DNA of 64,000 nucleotides from contig CM072919.1 of assembly GCA_037013685.1 (NCBI GenBank), positions 1,675,616 to 1,739,615 on the forward strand. The letters run 5' to 3'. Origin of the DNA: Acridotheres tristis (Eukaryota; Chordata; Aves; Passeriformes; Sturnidae). The notes beneath the pieces are model-generated. The model was not told where the DNA came from. It saw only the letters and a list, made by a program, of their open reading frames with translations, and ran no database searches. Of the stretch, positions 14,555 through 26,214 are shown piece by piece; within the stretch, counting starts at the first letter, position 1, and every line of letters starts with the position of its first letter. Both the position numbers and the translations under genes were made by a program.

Positions 14555-14829
14555 GAGCTCTGCACCCCCAGGCTGGAGCAGCACGGCTTGGGGACCTGCA
14601 GGGACACACAGGACAGGGCCAGCTGTGCAAGGACAGAGCCTTGGCCTGGCCTGGGCCACCCTGCCAGCTCAGGGCCACCAGCTCTGACCCACACGTGGTG
14701 CTGGGGTCCCCCTGCACCCTCTGAACCCAGGAATGGAGCCAGGATGGCTTTGAGCAGAGCTGGGACATGGGGGGTGGTGCAGCCCCAGCTGGGCTGGGCT
14801 CTCATCTCAGCTCTGCTCCAGCCTCTGCT
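14555..14829. repeat. near-identical copy of PEAK3 intron 3/exon boundary
   Basis: A direct-orientation copy of 12014-12305, 2541 bp away and upstream of all PEAK3 coding exons. It has one substitution (14658, A for G) and a 17-bp deletion flanked by AGCTCT microhomology. It carries a copy of the acceptor and the first codons of the last exon, but no donor or remaining exon. Confidence 0.92.
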
Positions 14830-15043
14830 CTGCATGTGCTGCTCGTGGAGCTTCACACTGCTCCTCCTTCCCGCATGGATCCAGGGATGGCTTTAAGGGT
14901 GGCAGCTGCTCTGAGCAGGGATTGCCCTCACAAACCCCCCTCACATCACAGAATTATTTCCCCTTCCTCCGGGTTGTTACTCTGGGTGGGTTGGCAAGGA
15001 CGAATATTTTCATTTTCTTCCATGAACTGATGTTGTGGGTTCA

Positions 15044-15112
15044 ATTCCTGTAAGAGTTGGACTTGATGATCCCTGTGGTTCTCTTCCAACTCAGAATATT
15101 CTTTGATCTGTG
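15044..15112 (+). mobile_element. CR1 LINE 3' terminal fragment
   Basis: Contains the CR1 block AGTTGGACTTGATGATCC followed by TTCCAACTCAGAATATTC, the usual end of older CR1 copies. Confidence 0.72.
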
Positions 15113-15255
15113 ATCTGTCCTTTGTTGGGATTTCCTGCAGCCCTTGCATGACAGGAGCCCAGCCCTTGGAAATCATCTTTTTTTTTCTTGTCTCCCAGAG
15201 CTTTACAGATGCTCAAAGAGCACCAAGTGACCCAACTCAGTTGCAGTTCTCAGGC

Positions 15256-15387
15256 TGCAGCAGGTCTGGAGAGCTCAAAGGTGTGAATTGTGCTGTTCCT
15301 GCCCTTTCCACGTCCTGCTCAGGGCTTTGCCCACTGATTTTGTCTTTTCTTATCAAGGCACATGAGGAAGAAAAGAGGGAGAAAAAA
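15256..15387. repeat. copy A of a ~130-bp local direct duplication
   Basis: About 90 percent identical to 18011-18141. The shared core runs from TCTGGAGAGCTC through CCCACTGATTTTG to CATGAGGAAGAAAAG. No known family was recognised. Confidence 0.85.
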
Positions 15388-15967
15388 TCCTGGAAAAAAT
15401 CCTCCCATTGGTGTCTGTCCCCTCTAGGATGAAGTCACTTTTTAAACAGTCTAAACCCCAAATATTTCAATATTTCCTCCCTTCTATTCACTGTTCGAGT
15501 CATCAGTGGTGTCACTGTGGGTGCTGTGGGAAGACATAGAAATCCTGCAGCGATTTCTCGTGGGAGCAGCGAGGTTGGGATGAGCAGGCTTTGGGAGATT
15601 TCCATGAGGAAAGTGGAAAGTGTCATTGCTTGAGCCCAGCCATGAAACCAGGAGAGCAGGACCCTGGATCCAGGCACGTGTGCAGGGTTTGGGGGCTGGG
15701 GTGGGACTGGGTGGGTGCTGTGAGCCTGCAGCCACCCTGTGAGGAGCCCACAGTTCCTTCCCGTGTGTTTATTTCTGTATTTCCCAGCCCACCCCAGGCC
15801 AGCCGGGGTTGTGGCTGTTGGCTGGGGCCGTTTCTGGGTGCTGAGGCCGTGTGTGAGAGCTGATAAAAAACCCTGTGGGGCTGAGTCACGCTTGGATCCA
15901 GCTCAGGGAGGAGGTGCAGGGCTCTGGGAGGGGACACAACCTGCACCATCCACCCCACGCTGCACCA

Positions 15968-16170
15968 GCAACCCAGACTGGTTTGGGTTGGAAGGGACCT
16001 CAAACCCACCCAGCTCCACCCCTGCCATGGCAGGGACACCTTCCACTGTCCCAGGCTGCTCCAGTGCCAATGTCCAGCCTGGCCTGGGACACTGCCAGGG
16101 ATCCAGGGACAGCCACAGCTGCTCTGGGCACCCTGTGCCAGCCCTGCCCACCCTCACAGACAAGAAATTT
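15968..16170 (-). mobile_element. CR1 LINE 3' end fragment
   Basis: Minus-strand CR1: GGTTTGGGTTGGAAGGGACC, then the CCCCTGCCATGGCAGGGACA block and CAGCTGCTCTGGGCACCCTG. Closely matches 55534-55815. Confidence 0.82.
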
Positions 16171-18010
16171 GTTAGAAGCATCACTGTTTTTTCCCTAACG
16201 AATAAAATTGCTGTTAAGACGTACCAGAAGATGTTGGGAATAAAATGACAGAATTCCTGCCATGCCTGTGACCCTGCCAAGCTGGTGAGAAGTGGCCAGG
16301 AAAAGCAGAGCAGCCAGGAACTGCCTTTTAGCTGTGAAATTCCTCATTTGTCTTATTTCAACCAAGGAGAAAATGCCAAGTTTAAAAGCCACCCAAGTCC
16401 TTAAGAAGGACGGTCCTTTCCTGTTGCCAACCTGTGTAGGGCTGTGCAAAATGCTGATTTAATTCTCCAGGCCATGGGGCATCCCTGAATCCTTTGGTGG
16501 GCTCTGCTGCCTGTTCCAGGTGGATAAATCAGCTGCAGGATGCCCTGATGGCACTGCTGGCTTTTGCAACTCTGGTCCAGGAGCTGCTGAGCCCATTCCC
16601 CCCCAGATTTCGGGATGTAGGGAAGCTTTTCTTAGTGTCAGCCTTTTTGGTTTGTAAGGAAATTGGTTTCTCTTCTCAGTGGGAGATAGAATCTTTACAT
16701 GCAGCTGATGGAAAATTGCAGTTTTCTAATTGTCTTTATTTTCTGCTGTTTTTTTCCATGGCATTGTTCAGCAGCCCGTGGGTGCTGTGGGGATGCTCCA
16801 TGCTCAGCTCAGAGCAGACTGGGGGGATCCCTGGGGCACTGAACCCACCTGGGTGCTCTCTCAGCATCTCCATCCTGCAGCTGACCCCCAAAAGGAGCCG
16901 GGGGTTCAGTCCCGGCTCCCACGGTGCCCCCACACCCCGGGCACAGGCAGGAGCTGAAACCTCGACCCTTCACCTCCCCGTGCCATGCAATGCATCTTGA
17001 AGCAGGAAATGAGAGAAAAACCCCAATTTCCTCTTTCCTCCCTCGCAGCTCTGGCGCAGCCCACGGGGGCTGCAGCCTCCCGGTTATTTGGCAACCAGGG
17101 CCACCCTCCCTCGTGTCATGGCGTGGGAGCTGGGAGCCTCCCCGGACCCCAGGGAGAGTGTGCGGGCTGGAATTTCGGGCTGGAGTGGCCCAGGGCCCGT
17201 TTCTCCAGCAGATGGAGGCATTGCTTTGCTTCCAGCAATGCGCTCCCAGTGCCAGCCCAGTGCCAGCCCAGCGCCAGCCCAGTCCGTGCCGGGAGAGCCG
17301 CAGCTGGGGCTGGCAGGGACAGGAAAGGGACACGGGGCTTCGGGAAGGACACAGGTGACCCCCGGCCAGCGGGACAAGGGGACACTGGGCTGGCTGAGCC
17401 CGTGGTGGGGACAGCGATGGCAGCTGTGCCAAGGGCAGGGGTGGCCTTGGGGGGCCGGGCTGTGCCTGGGGCTGGGGGGATGGGAAGGGCACTGGGAGGG
17501 TCACTCTGTGGAGGAGGAACCGCCTCCCCCTCCCCACTGGCTCCTGCCCCACGGCCCCACTGCAGTGCCCTCCCCCCGTGCCTCAGTTTCCCCAGCACAG
17601 GCTCCCAGTGCCCAATTTTCCAGCCCCATCCAAGGGATTTGGGTTCCGTGTGTGCCTGTGCACATCCGTGCACTCTTGTCTGGATGTGACTCCTTTTAAC
17701 CCCCCCAAACACGAATTTTCCTCCAAGCAGGACTTGAGGTGCTGACTTTGCACCCTCCATTTTTGGCACATCCTTATAAACACTGCATTAATAATTAATA
17801 ATCGATTAATAGCAGCAGCAGTTTGTTAGCACACGTGCATTAATCATTTATTAGTTATTAATATGGACTTTGGTACCCTCAGGGAGGTGGTTTCACATTG
17901 TTTATGCATGGTTTGTGGGACTGATGGTGGTGACAGACTGAGGGGCTGCAAATCCCAGCAGAGCCCGGGAAGGGGGAAAGGTCTGCTGGAATTCTGGGGC
18001 CTTCCCGGCT
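16171..18010. other. intergenic between PEAK3 and LINGO3, nothing recognised
   Basis: GC-rich unique DNA with a small 11-bp tandem repeat at 17248-17284 (CAGTGCCAGCC type) and an AT-rich patch at 17780-17865 with many TTAAT motifs. Long overlapping frames (up to 247 aa) on both strands look like composition effects. No exon is supported. Confidence 0.45.
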
Positions 18011-18141
18011 TGCAGCCAGTCTGGAGAGCTCAGAGGTGTGAATTGTGCTGTTCCTGCCCTTTCCAGGTCCTGCTCAGGCTTTGCCCACTGATTTTGCCTT
18101 TTCTTATTGAGGCCCATGAGGAAGAAAAGGGGGAGAAAAAC
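18011..18141. repeat. copy B of a ~130-bp local direct duplication
   Basis: Direct-orientation partner of 15256-15387, about 2.75 kb away. Differences are scattered substitutions and single-base indels, so it is older than the PEAK3-border duplication. Confidence 0.85.
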
Positions 18142-18443
18142 CCAAATGAGCCACAAAAGTCCCTTTTTTTCCTCTTTTTTGTTTTGCTCACAAATACATC
18201 TCACATGCTTGTCACATAGAAAACTGGGCCAGGTCTGCACTGCCCTTTGCTCCCACTGTGAGGGTCCATGCCCGACCCCCTCCCTGCCCTCCCACCCCTC
18301 CCCCACCCACCTCCCAAGGTTAAAAAAACCCCAGACACCAAACAGGACCCTGGTAGGACACAGCATGCACGGCTGGGGGGCGGGGGGCACCGGGCATGTG
18401 GGGCCAGGGGACAGCCAGACCCATGGCAGAGAGGGAGGGAGGG

Positions 18444-19358
18444 ATGAGGGATGATGGATGGATGGATGATGGATGGATGGATGATGGATGGATGATGGAT
18501 GGATGGATGGATGGATGGATGGATGGATGGATGGATGATGGATGGATGGATGATGGATGGATGGATGGATGATGGATGGATGGATGGATGATGGATGGAT
18601 GGATGATGGATGGATGATGGATGATGGATGGATGGATGGATGGATGGATGGATGGATGGAGGATGGATGATGGATGATGGATGGATGGATGATGGATGGA
18701 TGATGGATGGATGGATGGATGGATGGATGGATGATGGATGGATGATGGATGATGGATGGATGGATGATGGATGGATGATGGATGGATGGATGATGGATGG
18801 ATGGATGGATGGATGGATGGATGATGGATGGATGATGGATGATGGATGGATGGATGATGGATGGATGATGGATGGATGGATGATGGATGGATGGATGGAT
18901 GATGGATGGATGGATGGATGGATGGATGGATGATGGATGGATGATGGATGGATGGATGATGGATGGATGGATGATGGATGGATGGATGGATGGATGGATG
19001 GATGGATGATGGATGGATGGACGGATGATGGATGATGGATGGATGATGGATGGATGGATGATGGATGGATGATGGATGGATGATGGATGGATGGATGGGT
19101 GGATGGGTGGATGGACGGATGATGGATGATGGATGGATGGATGGATGATGGATGGATGGATGGGTGGATGGACGGATGATGGATGATGGATGGATGGATG
19201 GATGATGGATGGATGGATGGATGGATGAGGGATGATGGATGGATGAGGGATGATGGATGATGGATGATGGATGGATGGATGGATGGATGGATGGATGGAT
19301 GGATGATGGATGGATGGATGGATGGATGGATGGATGGATGATGGATGGATGGATGGGG
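18444..19358 (+). repeat. ~915-bp GGAT/ATG satellite with higher-order units
   Basis: The array mixes GGAT tetranucleotides with ATG trinucleotide interruptions. It has a higher-order layer: 18741-18810 is identical to 18831-18900, an exact 90-bp offset. A GGAC variant recurs at about 19019, 19112 and 19169. Minus-strand frames of 406-505 aa (repeats of HPSIHPSI) and the plus-strand DGWM frames are read straight off the array and are not genes. Confidence 0.96.
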
Positions 19359-19359
19359 G

Positions 19360-20820
19360 GCACCATGTGAGAGCAGAACAGGGTTGGGGGGATGTTCTGA
19401 GCAGCCACGTGTGCCCCACAAAGCTCCCAGCCCTTCAGATGCTCTGGTACCACTCCAGGATGCCCATCAGGGGATGGGCAGCTGCCCCCTCCAGCTCCCA
19501 GCCTCACCATCATGGCTGGAGAAGGGACATCCCTGCAGGAATGGGGACAGAGGTGGCACCTGCAGCAACCCCAGGGTGCACATGGGAGGAGAAAGAGGAG
19601 GAAGCAATGAACTCCCTGGATTGTCCAGGTCACATCCAGGCTCTTCCATTCCAGCTTCATTCCTTCTCCCACACACAAAAAACCAGGCCCTGAGGCAGAG
19701 CCAGGGCAAAGGCTGGGCAGGGGTGGGATGGGAAGGCAGGAACCACCCCTGTGGCAGCAGGGAGCAGCCCCAGGGACACTGACCCGCGGTCCTCAGCGCC
19801 GGAGGGTGCAGGATCTGGGATGGAGGCGTCAGCCAGGACGTTCTCCTCGACTGCTTCTTCCCAGCTTTGCTCTCCTCTTCTCTCCTGGGCCGCAGGGCCT
19901 CCCCGCACAGGATGAGCCAGGTCCTGCTCTCCTGCAGATTTCGACTTTGCAACTCAAAGAAAATGAACCCAAAAGTGCCTTTTGAACCCCTAGGAATCCC
20001 AGCCCCCCTCGGGCGGATGCAGATGGGGAAGGGGGGGAGAGGCTTGCATAGCCCTGGGGCTGCTCTTCCTGATTTTAACGATCTTTGCCTCATTCTGCCT
20101 TTTTTCCCCCTTTTTTTTTCTTGCTGACACCTCCTCAGAGCCTAGCCCTGGAGGTTTATTATTGCTTGTGCAGAAGCGTCCCCGGGCACCCACATTGGCA
20201 GATGCTGGATCTTAAATCCACGGATGAGAAGCTGTCAAGGCACATCCGTGCCCAGGGTGGGGGAGTCTGTCTTTGCCAAGGGAGTCTGTCTTTATCCCCC
20301 CCAGTTCAGTTCCTCCCAAGTCCCACATCACCCCGGAAGACGTTTCTCTTGGAAATTAATTAAAAAAAAAAATCGGACCAAAACCCCCACCAACACCAAG
20401 AAAAGAACCACAAACAACTACCAGGAAAGTTTTCTGAAGAGTCCCTTACAAAAAAAGGGAAAAGGTGGGGGGAAAACAGGAAGCATTTTTCTCCCAGGCC
20501 CAAACACTGCTGATCTTTTGGCTCAAGAAATGCATAGTTGGTAGCAAAGACTTTGCTACATCAGGAGCCCCTGGGATGGCCCCTGAGCCCTGAGGGCTCT
20601 CCACAGGGTCAGGACATCGGGGTCATCCCTCCCCGACCCTGAGGTCCCCATGGTCCTGACCATGCTGGCCTGTGGCACCTCTGTCTCCAGCCGTGTCCCA
20701 GCACAGCGAGGTCACTCTGCCCGCTCCGGGACACGGCCGGTGCTCCCACAGCCCTCCCGGCCCCGTCCTGCCACGGCCGTGCCCGGGGCTGGGCAGCACA
20801 CAGCGGTTCTCCTCTGGGAG
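19360..20820. other. LINGO3 downstream/3' UTR region
   Basis: No coding exon is supported. A minus-strand AATAAA (TTTATT at 20155-20160) about 665 nt past the LINGO3 stop is a plausible polyadenylation signal, so 20.15-20.82 kb may be LINGO3 3' UTR. Pyrimidine- and A-rich tracts occur near 20.1 and 20.36 kb. Confidence 0.4.
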
Positions 20821-20824
20821 AGGC

Positions 20825-22630
20825 TCAGATCATCTTCATGTTGAACTTCCTGGCCCCTCCTTGGCCGGTGGTGGTGGTGGGACCGTCCACCTTGCGGAAG
20901 GAATATTCCACGGAGAAGTTGTTCTTGTGCTGCCCCCGGCCGCGGCTCCAGACGAAGAGCAGGAGGAAGCAGAAGAGCACCACGCCCAGGAAGGTGATGC
21001 AGCCCATGGCCGTGGAGACCAGGATGGTCTTGAGGTCCAAGGTGAACTTCAGGAAGACCTGGGTGTCGTTGTGGAAGGTGTCGTTGAAGTCGCTGAGGTA
21101 CAAAGTCCGGTTGGCGTGGTGGGCGCCGTCGGCCGGGCGCCCCCTGACCGTCAGCGTGGCGAAGTAGGTGTCATTGCCGCCGGCATTGCTGGCGATGCAG
21201 ATGTAGGTGCCGCTGTCCTGCACCTGGGCGAAGCGGATCTCCAGGGTGCCCCCGGGCAGCACCGTGGCCCGGCCCGTGCTGCGGGTGGTGATCATGCGGT
21301 GCTGGGGGGACACCCAGGCGATGGAGGGGTCGGGCTCGCCGTCGGCGCGGCACAGGAAGGACACGGACTGGCCCTCCCGCGCCGTCACGTGCTGCAGCTT
21401 CCGATCCCGGATCTTGGGCTTCTGGCAGGTGAAGTACTCGAAGAGCACCGAGTCCGGGAAGTCGCGCAGGGCGTTGCCCTGGATTTCGGGCGGTGAGGAG
21501 CACATGGGCTGCTGCCCGTCGAAGTTGAGCGTCTTCCGCCGCTGCAGGATCCAGAGGAGCCGGCAGTCGCAGGCCAGGGGGTTCCTGTCCACCCGCAGCG
21601 TCTCCAGCGTGTTGACCGAGTGGAAGGTGCTCTCCTCCAGCGTGGACAGGAAGTTGCTGGAGAGGTTGAGCAGCCGGATCTGCCTCAGGCCAGAGAAAGC
21701 CTGCGGCTCCACGGACACCAGGAGAGCGCCCACGATGTGGAGCTCCTGGAGCCGGATGAGGTCTTTAAAGGAGCCCTTGAGCACAGTGCTAATGGGGTTG
21801 TAGGACAGGTTGAGGTACCGCAGGTACACCAAGTTCCTCAAGGCAGCGGCGGGCACGGCTGTGATGTTGGTGTAGGTGATGGATAGCGAGGTGAGGTTCA
21901 GGCCCTGGAAGCTGGTGGGAGACACCTCCTCCAGCAGTGGCCAGTTGTCGATCTCCAGCTGCAGGAGATTGTAGAGCTTCTTGAAGTTCTGGTCCTCCAG
22001 GGCAGAGATGCTGAGATGCCGGAGCCGCAGCACCTCCAGGTTCTGGAGGTAGGACAGCGACTCGGCCGAGATGGAGGTCAGGTTGCACTTCTCGATGGTC
22101 AGCTGCTCCAGGCCCAGCAGCCCCGAGAAGGCGCGCTGGGAGATGTACACCAGGTCATTGTCACCCACCTCCAGGCTCTTCAGGTTGCGCAGATCCTGGA
22201 ACATGTAGTCCAGCAGGATGACCAGCTTGTTCTCGCTGATGTCCAGCAGGGTCAGGTTGGTCAGCTTGGTGAAGACCCCCGGGGGGATGAGCTTGAGCTG
22301 GTTCCCCCGCAGCCGCAGGGTCTGCAGGTTGAACAGGTTGCTGAAGGCGCCGGGCTCCACATTGGAGATGATGTTCTCGCTGAAATCCAGCTCCTCCAGC
22401 AGCGGGTACGGGGCCAGGTCCCCGGGGTTGAGGCAGCGGATGCGGTTCTTGTTGAGCTCCAGGACCCTGGTCTCGGTGGGGATGCCCTCGGGGATGGCGG
22501 TGAGGCGCTTGCGGTGGCACAGCACGGAGCGCAGCTGCGGGGCGCACTCGCAGCGCGCGGGGCAGGCGCCCGCCCGCGGGGACAGCAGGACCACCAGCAC
22601 CGGGAGCCACCATCTCATTGTGTGGGGCAT
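20825..22630 (-). CDS. LINGO3: LINGO3, leucine-rich repeat and Ig membrane protein
   Basis: A type I plasma-membrane protein of the LINGO family, whose founder LINGO1 is a neuronal Nogo-receptor partner. LINGO3 itself is less studied. The 601-aa frame is a single coding exon, as is usual for the family. Order: signal peptide (about 1-22), LRRNT cap with Cys 23, 27, 29 and 38, about a dozen LRRs, LRRCT cap ([11 protein letters not shown]), one I-set Ig domain (FLCRAD ... [17 protein letters not shown]), transmembrane helix about 536-561 (ILVSTAMGC...FVW) and a 40-residue tail with EYSFRKVDG ending KFNMKMI. The [16 protein letters not shown] helix and tail are nearly invariant in the family. 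N-glycosylation sequons are numerous. Two Mets are possible: codon 1 (ACCATGC context) and codon 5, which aligns better with the human start. Neighbouring PEAK3 and OAZ1 match human 19p13.3. Confidence 0.96.
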   Translation of the reverse strand: MPHTMRWWLPVLVVLLSPRAGACPARCECAPQLRSVLCHRKRLTAIPEGIPTETRVLELNKNRIRCLNPGDLAPYPLLEELDFSENIISNVEPGAFSNLFNLQTLRLRGNQLKLIPPGVFTKLTNLTLLDISENKLVILLDYMFQDLRNLKSLEVGDNDLVYISQRAFSGLLGLEQLTIEKCNLTSISAESLSYLQNLEVLRLRHLSISALEDQNFKKLYNLLQLEIDNWPLLEEVSPTSFQGLNLTSLSITYTNITAVPAAALRNLVYLRYLNLSYNPISTVLKGSFKDLIRLQELHIVGALLVSVEPQAFSGLRQIRLLNLSSNFLSTLEESTFHSVNTLETLRVDRNPLACDCRLLWILQRRKTLNFDGQQPMCSSPPEIQGNALRDFPDSVLFEYFTCQKPKIRDRKLQHVTAREGQSVSFLCRADGEPDPSIAWVSPQHRMITTRSTGRATVLPGGTLEIRFAQVQDSGTYICIASNAGGNDTYFATLTVRGRPADGAHHANRTLYLSDFNDTFHNDTQVFLKFTLDLKTILVSTAMGCITFLGVVLFCFLLLFVWSRGRGQHKNNFSVEYSFRKVDGPTTTTGQGGARKFNMKMI

Positions 22631-22659
22631 GGTCTAGGGGCTCACTGCCGTTCTGCCAT

Positions 22660-24350
22660 GTGCCTGCCATGGAGAGAGAGCGGAATCAGCGGGGACAGTC
22701 CTACCCGGCCCCACAGATGACCTACAGTGCTCCCCAAGCTGTGGCCAGTGGCCCCAGTCCCTCCAGGAAACCTCTGGATCCCTTTCACCTGCTGTGCAAC
22801 CCGGGGATCCTGCCCTGGGATAAACGCGCCTCGCTCTCCATCGGAACAGAGAAAGAGGCGGGGGAGAGGTTTGAGAGAGGAGCCAAGGCTGCAGACCCAC
22901 ACCTGAGCCTCTGCCCCCGCTGGCACAGCCCTCCCTGTGCCCCCTCCCTGTGCCCCCTCCCTGTGCCCCCTCCCTGTGCCCCTGATGGTGCAGGCACGGG
23001 CGGAGGGGATCGTGAGCACCCTGGGATAATGCGGGCCACAGACACAGGCAGGGCAGGGCAGGAGCAAAGAGATGCTGGCAGAGACGTTGCCAACTCGTGG
23101 CACAGCTGGGATGTCCCGTTCCCTCTGGTGACACAGCTGGGATGCCCCATTCCCTCTGCTCCTGGTCTCATCCATTGGCACAAATTCTCCCCAGGCCCTC
23201 AGCTTGGCGGGGTCCCGTAGGACGGGGGACACTCGGTGCCGCACGTAGGGCCCGGTCCCGGTCCCCGTCCCGCCCTCTCGGAGCGCAGATTAAGGCGGCC
23301 CCGGGCACAATCTTTGCCGAGCAGGGATTAACACCGAGCCCGCGGAGCCGTGCCCCCGCTGCCCTCCTTTCCAGGGATTAGCACTTCGCCGCCGCTTTCC
23401 CTTTTCTTTGCTTCCCCTTCCCCACTCCCTGTCCCCATCCGTGCCCCAAATCTGCCAGGCTGCCTGGAAACGCAGCTCCCAGCGCCACCGCAAACTCCTC
23501 AGTGCCTTTCCTTAATGAAGCACCGTCATTAACCTAATTAAGTGGCAGAGTTGCTCGGTTGGGGAGCTGCGGGGTGTTTTTGAGCCTGGCAAGAGAATAT
23601 TGGGGGTACCGAGAGCAGAGCCAGCCCCTCCAGCCACCCCTGTGGAGGTGCAGGGAGTGGGACACTGACACCTCCAGCATGGGGGGCTTTGTCCCATCGC
23701 TCCCATTGCACTGGGACAAACTGGGATGCTGTCCCCGAGTTCCAGCCCTTCTGACTTCCAGGGAGCCCGAGCTGTGGCTCCAGGGATCCCTTCACACGCT
23801 CCCTTCTGTCCCTCTGGGCACCTCAGGGACCACAAACCCGTCTGTGGGAGCCCAGCAGGATGTGGGTGAGGGAGGGAAGAGGACGATGTGACATCAGTGG
23901 CTGCTCAAAGCCATCGAGATGTGGCTGCAATACTCCACCCTGGTGCCACTGCAGGTCCTCAGTGCCCAAAAGGTCCTGAAAAGGCCGATCTTGAGGTGGC
24001 TGCTGCTTGGCTTAGGGGGTGACAGGAGAGCAGTGGGACCCCAGATCCCCCAGAGAGGTGACACTGATGGAGCAGGGACAGCAGGAGCTGGCCCAGCCCA
24101 GCATCTCCTGCTCCTCACACCCTGTGCTGACAAAGGACACCAAAGGCTGGTGTCACCCTCCCTGCTGTCCCCATGGGCTGGTGGCACGCAGGACCTCAGG
24201 GGGCTGGGGGTTATTGACTCTCAGTGCTCGTGTCTCAGGGAAGGATGCAATTATCTCCATGGAGAATGTCCTGCCTGATCCTGTCACCCGACAGGAGCAA
24301 TTCTCTGGGATTAACCCCATGGCTCAAGTGCAATTTTGGAAGGACGGGAG
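22660..24350. other. LINGO3 upstream region, non-coding
   Basis: A good acceptor-like sequence (CGCTCTCTCTCCATGGCAG on the minus strand, near 22665) lies 35 nt before the LINGO3 ATG, so a separate 5' UTR exon further right is likely. A 13-bp C-rich tandem repeat (four copies) lies at 22930-22982. A GC/CpG-rich patch at 23.2-23.35 kb and a TTAATGA/TAATTAA-rich patch at 23.51-23.54 kb may be regulatory. No gene was found. Confidence 0.4.
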
Positions 24351-24355
24351 ATGAG

Positions 24356-24482
24356 CTTTTGGACACTGCTCTCAGGGATGCTCAGGATGGGATTGTTGGG
24401 GGGTCTGTGCAGGGACAGGGTCTGCCCTGATCATCCCTGAGGGTCCCTTTCACTCAGGATATCCCAGGACTCTTGTGATCTT
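24356..24482 (+). mobile_element. CR1 LINE 3' fragment
   Basis: Starts TTTTGGACACTGCTCTCAGG and follows the young-CR1 3' tail through TGATCATCCCTGAGGG to GATATCCCAGGACTCTTGTG. A few percent diverged from the other copies. Confidence 0.78.
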
Positions 24483-24489
24483 TTACAAA

Positions 24490-24605
24490 CGTGGGGATGT
24501 GGCACTGAGGGACAAGTGATGTCCTTGGCAGTGCTGGGGTAGCAGTTGGACTCGATGGTTTTAGAGGGATTTCCAACCTCAACAATTATATTCTGAGTCT
24601 ATGAC
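24490..24605 (+). mobile_element. CR1 LINE 3' terminal fragment (different subfamily)
   Basis: GGATGTGGCACTGAGGGACA, then AGTTGGACTCGATGGTTTTA and TTCCAACCTCAACAATTATATTCTG. This is the standard end of an older CR1, placed directly behind the previous fragment in the same orientation. Confidence 0.8.
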
Positions 24606-26025
24606 ACTTTTTTCTTTTTTTTTTTTTGTGTGTGTGTATCTTAATTTGGCCACATTTCCCTTTTTCTTCCAATGAATCAAACCAAGGAGGAAGTGTCACC
24701 ATTTCACACAACCACAGGATTCCCAGCTGAGCTGGGGCACAGGGGGGTGGGACCACCGACCCCACTGCTGTCCCTGCCCCTTTCTCCCCTCTCTCCAGCA
24801 CTGCTCAGCTTCACTCCTTGCACCAAACCCCCTCTGGGGACTGGAGGTCCCCAGATGCCACCTGGGCACTGGAGCTGCTCTGCCTTCCAGGAGAATCACT
24901 TTGTGAAGGCTCTGCCTGGCTGGTGGCCCCAGGAACCTAAGCTGGCACTGGAGTGAGGTGGGGGCAGCTCCCCTTGGTCCCCTGGTTCTGGAGGCCCCAC
25001 TCCTGCTCTGCCCTGGGGCTGCATGGGAAGGATGCCCCAAGCACGACCTGCAAACCCACAGGACAAAACCCTCCCTATTTATGGTGACACTTCATTGTCC
25101 TGTTCACTGCCTTTGCACTAAAAAAAGGTGCCCATGGGCCCCTTTCATGGTGGGACACGCTGGGCCGTGTCCCCGTGCCCACCATCCCTCCCTGCTAGCC
25201 CTGGGGGGATCCAGCCCTTGCCCTCCCTGCCTGAGGCTGTGCCCGTGTTCATTATGGATGAGCCGGGGGTAACCCAACTCCACTTTTGGTTACTACTGCG
25301 GCCACCTGATCCTCTAAGCAAAGCTCCAGCCTCGCTGGAGTTGTTTTCCCTGGCAGATGGAGAGCGGGAGCCACAGCCCTGGGCTCACCTTCCCCCTCCG
25401 CAGCCAGAGCATCACCAGCGCTGCCCCACGGCTGCTGCACCGACCCCACAAACCCCACAGCGGGGCCAAGGGCTGCTGCACCGACCCCACAAACCCCACA
25501 GCGGGGCCAAGGGCTGCTGGATCAGCCATCCCTGCAAATCCAGGCAGACCGAGCCGGCGTCTGCTGCCCCAGGACATCCCGCAGAGCTGCTCAGACCCTG
25601 TCCCCTGCAGGGACACCTGGGTCCCTGCCTGTGCCGTCCCGGGCAGAGCCGGCCGGGGCCGGGCTGTTTATTAATAGCTCATTACGGTGATTGTGCGGCG
25701 CTTTCCGGGCTCGCCCGGCCCCTGGGGAGCCAGGGTAATTAAGATCCAGAGCAAGGCCTAGATAGAGGCTCTTCTCCTCATTTAATTTATTTTTAAAAAT
25801 AACAAGCTTGCTGCATGCAGGGCTGGGGACAGAGCCAGCAAAGCCCCAGGCTGAGGGACGGGGATGGGGGAAGCAGAGAAGAGCAATTGTGGACAATTTG
25901 GACAATTGGATAATTTTGTGAGCCCCTGGAGCTTTCCCTGCCTCATTCCCTACTTCTCCATCAAGATTTGGGACCCCTGAACTCGTTTTGTCCCAGCCAC
26001 CAGCAGCACAGAAGAAGTGCTGCTC
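24606..26025. other. intergenic with a small tandem duplication
   Basis: No gene was recognised. A 41-bp unit (GGCTGCTGCACCGACCCCAC...) is repeated twice from 25430 to about 25512. The segment 25660-25745 mixes TTAATAGCTCATTACGG and GGTAATTAAG motifs with CpG-rich DNA and could be regulatory. Confidence 0.4.
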
Positions 26026-26029
26026 TCCC

Positions 26030-26214
26030 TGGCTTGGGGTTACCCAGGGAAGCTGTGGCTGCCCCTGGATCCTTGGAAGTGTCCAAGGCCAGGCTGGAAA
26101 GGGCTTGGAGCACCCTGGGACAGTGGAAGGGGTCTCTGCCCATAGCAGGGGGTGGAAGGAGATGGGCTTTAAGGTCCCTTCCATCCCAAACCATTTGGGG
26201 ATTCCATGACTCCT
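26030..26214 (+). mobile_element. CR1 LINE 3' end fragment
   Basis: Plus-strand CR1: GGAAGCTGTGGCTGCCCCTGG, TTGGAAGTGTCCAAGGCCAGG and AAGGTCCCTTCCATCCCAAA. Same subfamily as 39.27-39.46 kb. Confidence 0.8.

Noticed and set aside
17902..19678. Minus-strand frames of 406-505 aa made of HPSIHPSI repeats
   Set aside because: They are read straight through the GGAT satellite in all three frames. They have no start context, splice sites or family, only the repeat.
20672..22720. Plus-strand frames of 234-274 aa opposite LINGO3
   Set aside because: They are antisense shadows of a GC-rich coding exon. The minus strand encodes the full LINGO3 domain set.
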